A stretch of 7,112 bases of DNA, taken from positions 1 to 7,112 of the forward strand of contig CAMBID010000034.1 in NCBI GenBank assembly GCA_945867445.1, in the 5' to 3' direction. The translations under genes and the position numbers were made by a program. Shown in pieces: positions 5,414-7,112 of this stretch (positions are counted from its first letter, which is position 1; each line of letters opens with the position of its first letter). Under the pieces are notes generated by a model. It was not told the origin of the DNA, searched no databases, and saw only the letters and a program-made list of their open reading frames with translations. The DNA is from an uncultured Clostridia bacterium (GTDB lineage: Bacteria; Bacillota; Clostridia; Oscillospirales; Oscillospiraceae).

Positions 5414-5442
5414 TTGCAGAGGGGGCGGGAATCGAGTATAAT
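5414..5442 (+). promoter_or_regulatory. Sigma-A-type promoter for cls
   Basis: TTGCAG (5414-5419) and a perfect TATAAT (5437-5442) are separated by 17 bases. The start would fall near 5449, about 40 bases before the coding start. This makes cls an independent unit from the preceding lipoprotein gene. Confidence 0.7.
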
Positions 5443-5473
5443 AACCGGGACAGGGCAGGCAGCAACAGCGGAA

Positions 5474-5480
5474 AGGGAGG
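5474..5480 (+). promoter_or_regulatory. Ribosome binding site of cls
   Basis: AGGGAGG lies seven bases before the ATG at 5488, supporting that start. Confidence 0.75.
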
Positions 5481-5487
5481 CAGAAAG

Positions 5488-7053
5488 ATGGCGAATACCA
5501 GAAAAACCGGCAATCAGGAGCGCATCGAGCGGCGGATCTCCGCCGCGGGACGGCTGACCCTCTGCGTACTGCTGCTCCTGCTGCAGATCTTTACCACCCT
5601 GGCCCTCTCCGCCCTGCTGCAGCAGAAGGCCAGCTATGTCTACGGCGCGCTGGAGATCATGGGCGCGGGCTTCGCCATCTGGATCTACTCCCGCTCCGGA
5701 AGCCCCTCCTACAAGCTCAGCTGGATGTGTCTTCTCCTTCTCGTGCCGGTGGCGGGCGTCATCCTTTTCTGTCTCTGGGGCGGGATGCACCAGGCCAAGA
5801 GCCTCAGCCTGAAGATGGTCACCATGCCCCCGGAGCGCAGTGCCGTCGTCCAGAGCAGCGAAGCGGATCTGGTCCGCCTCAACCGGGAGCTTCCCAACTG
5901 GGGGAGAGTGGCGGCCTACCTCCAGAAGCGGGGCTTTTGGCTCTACCGCAATACCCACGCGCAGTACCTCCGGGACGGGACGGCCTTCTTCGATGACCTT
6001 ATCGAGCACCTGGCAAAGGCCGAGACTTACATTTTCCTGGAGTACTACATCCTGGCGGAGGGGGAGATCTGGGATCAGATCTTCGCAGTCCTCCGGGAGC
6101 GGGCCGCTGCCGGGGTGGAGGTCAAGATCATCTTTGACGACTTCGGCAACATCACCCGGCTCTCGGACCCTATGCTCCAGGCCATTCAGAACTGCGGCAT
6201 CGAGCTGGAGGTCTTCAACCCTGTCCACAAGTATGTGAACCGGCTTTACTTCAACTACCGGGACCACCGGAAGATCACCGTCATCGACGGGCACTGGGCC
6301 TACACCGGCGGGATCAACATCGGAGACGAGTACGCCAACCGCATCCGCCGTTTCGGCTACTGGAAGGATACCGGCGTCCGCATCGAGGGGAACGCCGCCT
6401 GGAGCTTTACGCTGCAGTTCATCCGTATGTGGCGGATGATCGGCGGCGAGATGCCCAACGAGCTGGACTACTACCGGTCCCGGACGGAGCCCCCGGCGGG
6501 GGAGGGCTACTGCCAGCCCTTCTGCGACGGGCCGGAGAACAACCCGGATAACCCGGTGCTGGAAACCTACCTCCAGATCATCGGCCAGGCCCGGCACATG
6601 CTCTACCTCACCACGCCCTACTACGCGGTGGAGGCCTCCATGCAGGAGGCCCTCTGCATTGCGGCGGATGCCGGGGTGGACGTCCGGCTGATGATGCCCG
6701 GCATTCCGGACAAGAAAATGCCCTACCTGGTGGCGGAGACCTACTGGGGTGAGCTCCTGCGCCACGGGGTGAAGATCTACCGCTACATCCCCGGCTTCCT
6801 CCATGCGAAAAGCATCATGGCGGACCGGGAGCTGGCCCTGGTGGGCAGCACCAACATGGACTACCGCACGTTCCAGCTCCAGTATGAGACCGCCGTGCTG
6901 CTCTATCAGTCCCCGGCGGTGGAGGACCTGCTGGAGGACATGGACGCCATCATGGCGGAAAGCAAGCCCTACACCCTGGAGGAGTGGGATCGCCGCTCCT
7001 GGCCCCGCCGGGCCGTGGCGGCAGTTTTAAAGCTCTTCTCCATCTGGCTCTGA
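5488..7053 (+). CDS. cls: Cardiolipin synthase (phospholipase D family)
   Basis: This 521-residue membrane enzyme condenses two phosphatidylglycerol molecules into cardiolipin and glycerol. The N-terminus is basic (MANTRKTGNQERIERR), then hydrophobic segments occur at about 22-44, 51-67 and 78-97, the typical N-terminal membrane region of bacterial Cls. Two phospholipase D (HKD) motifs follow: HRKITVID (260-267; H260, K262, D267), followed by GGINIGDEY, and HAKSIMAD (439-446; H439, K441, D446), followed by GSTNMDYRTF. Both catalytic triads are intact, and length and layout match bacterial cardiolipin synthases of Firmicutes. The start is supported by AGGGAGG seven bases upstream and a strong promoter at 5414-5442. 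The TGA stop lies inside a 26-base repeat that also overlaps the pncB stop. A specialised PLD-family transferase is conceivable, but nothing here suggests it. Confidence 0.95.
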   Translation: MANTRKTGNQERIERRISAAGRLTLCVLLLLLQIFTTLALSALLQQKASYVYGALEIMGAGFAIWIYSRSGSPSYKLSWMCLLLLVPVAGVILFCLWGGMHQAKSLSLKMVTMPPERSAVVQSSEADLVRLNRELPNWGRVAAYLQKRGFWLYRNTHAQYLRDGTAFFDDLIEHLAKAETYIFLEYYILAEGEIWDQIFAVLRERAAAGVEVKIIFDDFGNITRLSDPMLQAIQNCGIELEVFNPVHKYVNRLYFNYRDHRKITVIDGHWAYTGGINIGDEYANRIRRFGYWKDTGVRIEGNAAWSFTLQFIRMWRMIGGEMPNELDYYRSRTEPPAGEGYCQPFCDGPENNPDNPVLETYLQIIGQARHMLYLTTPYYAVEASMQEALCIAADAGVDVRLMMPGIPDKKMPYLVAETYWGELLRHGVKIYRYIPGFLHAKSIMADRELALVGSTNMDYRTFQLQYETAVLLYQSPAVEDLLEDMDAIMAESKPYTLEEWDRRSWPRRAVAAVLKLFSIWL

Positions 7054-7075
7054 TACGACTCTCCCATTAAAATAA
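7050..7075 (+). repeat. 26-base repeat overlapping the cls stop codon
   Basis: This matches 2359-2384 at 25 of 26 bases, including the TGA stop codon. Here its second half becomes the left arm of a long inverted repeat, which is not the case in the copy after pncB. Confidence 0.75.
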
Positions 7076-7090
7076 GATATTTTAATGGGA
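7062..7090. terminator. Perfect inverted repeat downstream of cls (possible terminator)
   Basis: TCCCATTAAAATA (7062-7074) and TATTTTAATGGGA (7078-7090) form a perfect 13-bp stem around the loop AGA. It starts nine bases past the cls stop. The stem is AT-rich in its apical part and has no following T-run, so termination is possible but not textbook. It may instead be the terminal part of a small mobile or palindromic repeat. Confidence 0.5.
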
Positions 7091-7091
7091 A

Positions 7092-7112
7092 CCGCCGCGC
7101 TTTGCGCGTCGG
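7092..7112. repeat. GC-rich hairpin at window end, related to the other repeats
   Basis: CCGCCGCGC (7092-7100), loop TTT and GCGCGTCGG (7104-7112) pair at eight of nine positions. The CTTTGCG core resembles the CCGC-TTT-GCGG stem tips of the repeats at 707-749 and 2381-2424. The element is cut by the window edge, so its true extent is unknown. Confidence 0.45.

Noticed and set aside
4891..6804. 637-residue open frame on the minus strand opposite the lipoprotein and cls genes
   Set aside because: It spans two well-supported genes, the terminator and the cls promoter on the other strand. Its composition is typical of an antisense shadow, with no recognisable domain.

Overview
The window looks like chromosomal DNA from a GC-rich member of the Clostridia, probably Oscillospiraceae (Oscillibacter/Flavonifractor-like). 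This is inferred from four things: a type II pantothenate kinase, a secreted phosphatase with a copper-amine-oxidase-N-type 'stalk' domain, a trigger-factor-like lipoprotein, and G/C-ending codons in the genes contrasted with AT-richer spacers carrying strong GGAGG ribosome sites. No IS element, CRISPR array, tRNA or rRNA was seen. Genus-level placement is a guess.

Layout. (1) Positions 1-545, minus strand: the N-terminal part of a type II pantothenate kinase (coaW-like), cut by the left window edge. (2) Positions 546-916: a divergent intergenic region with one promoter facing each way and a long, structured leader before the next gene. (3) Positions 917-2362, plus strand: nicotinate phosphoribosyltransferase (pncB). 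(4) Positions 2363-2778: dispersed repeats, a strong terminator, then an AT-rich promoter region. (5) Positions 2779-4026, plus: a secreted HAD-superfamily (class C / e(P4)-like) acid phosphatase with an N-terminal stalk domain, followed by a textbook terminator. (6) Positions 4027-4437: a gene-free spacer rich in small inverted repeats. (7) Positions 4438-5355, plus: a lipoprotein combining an FKBP-like peptidyl-prolyl isomerase domain with a trigger-factor-C-like helical tail, followed by a terminator-like hairpin. (8) Positions 5488-7053, plus: cardiolipin synthase (cls) with two HKD motifs and its own promoter. (9) Positions 7054-7112: the start of another repeat/inverted-repeat element, cut by the right edge.

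Functionally, the left half concerns cofactor supply: CoaW commits pantothenate to CoA, PncB salvages nicotinate to NAD, and the two are divergently transcribed. The right half concerns the envelope: a secreted phosphatase, a surface chaperone-like lipoprotein and a phospholipid synthase. Each plus-strand gene appears to be its own transcription unit, with promoter and terminator candidates between most of them. I do not see an obvious new multi-gene system. The most notable items are the structured leader of pncB, a family of small structured repeats that bracket pncB and overlap the stop codons of pncB and cls, and two unusual domain architectures (stalk-phosphatase and trigger-factor-like lipoprotein).
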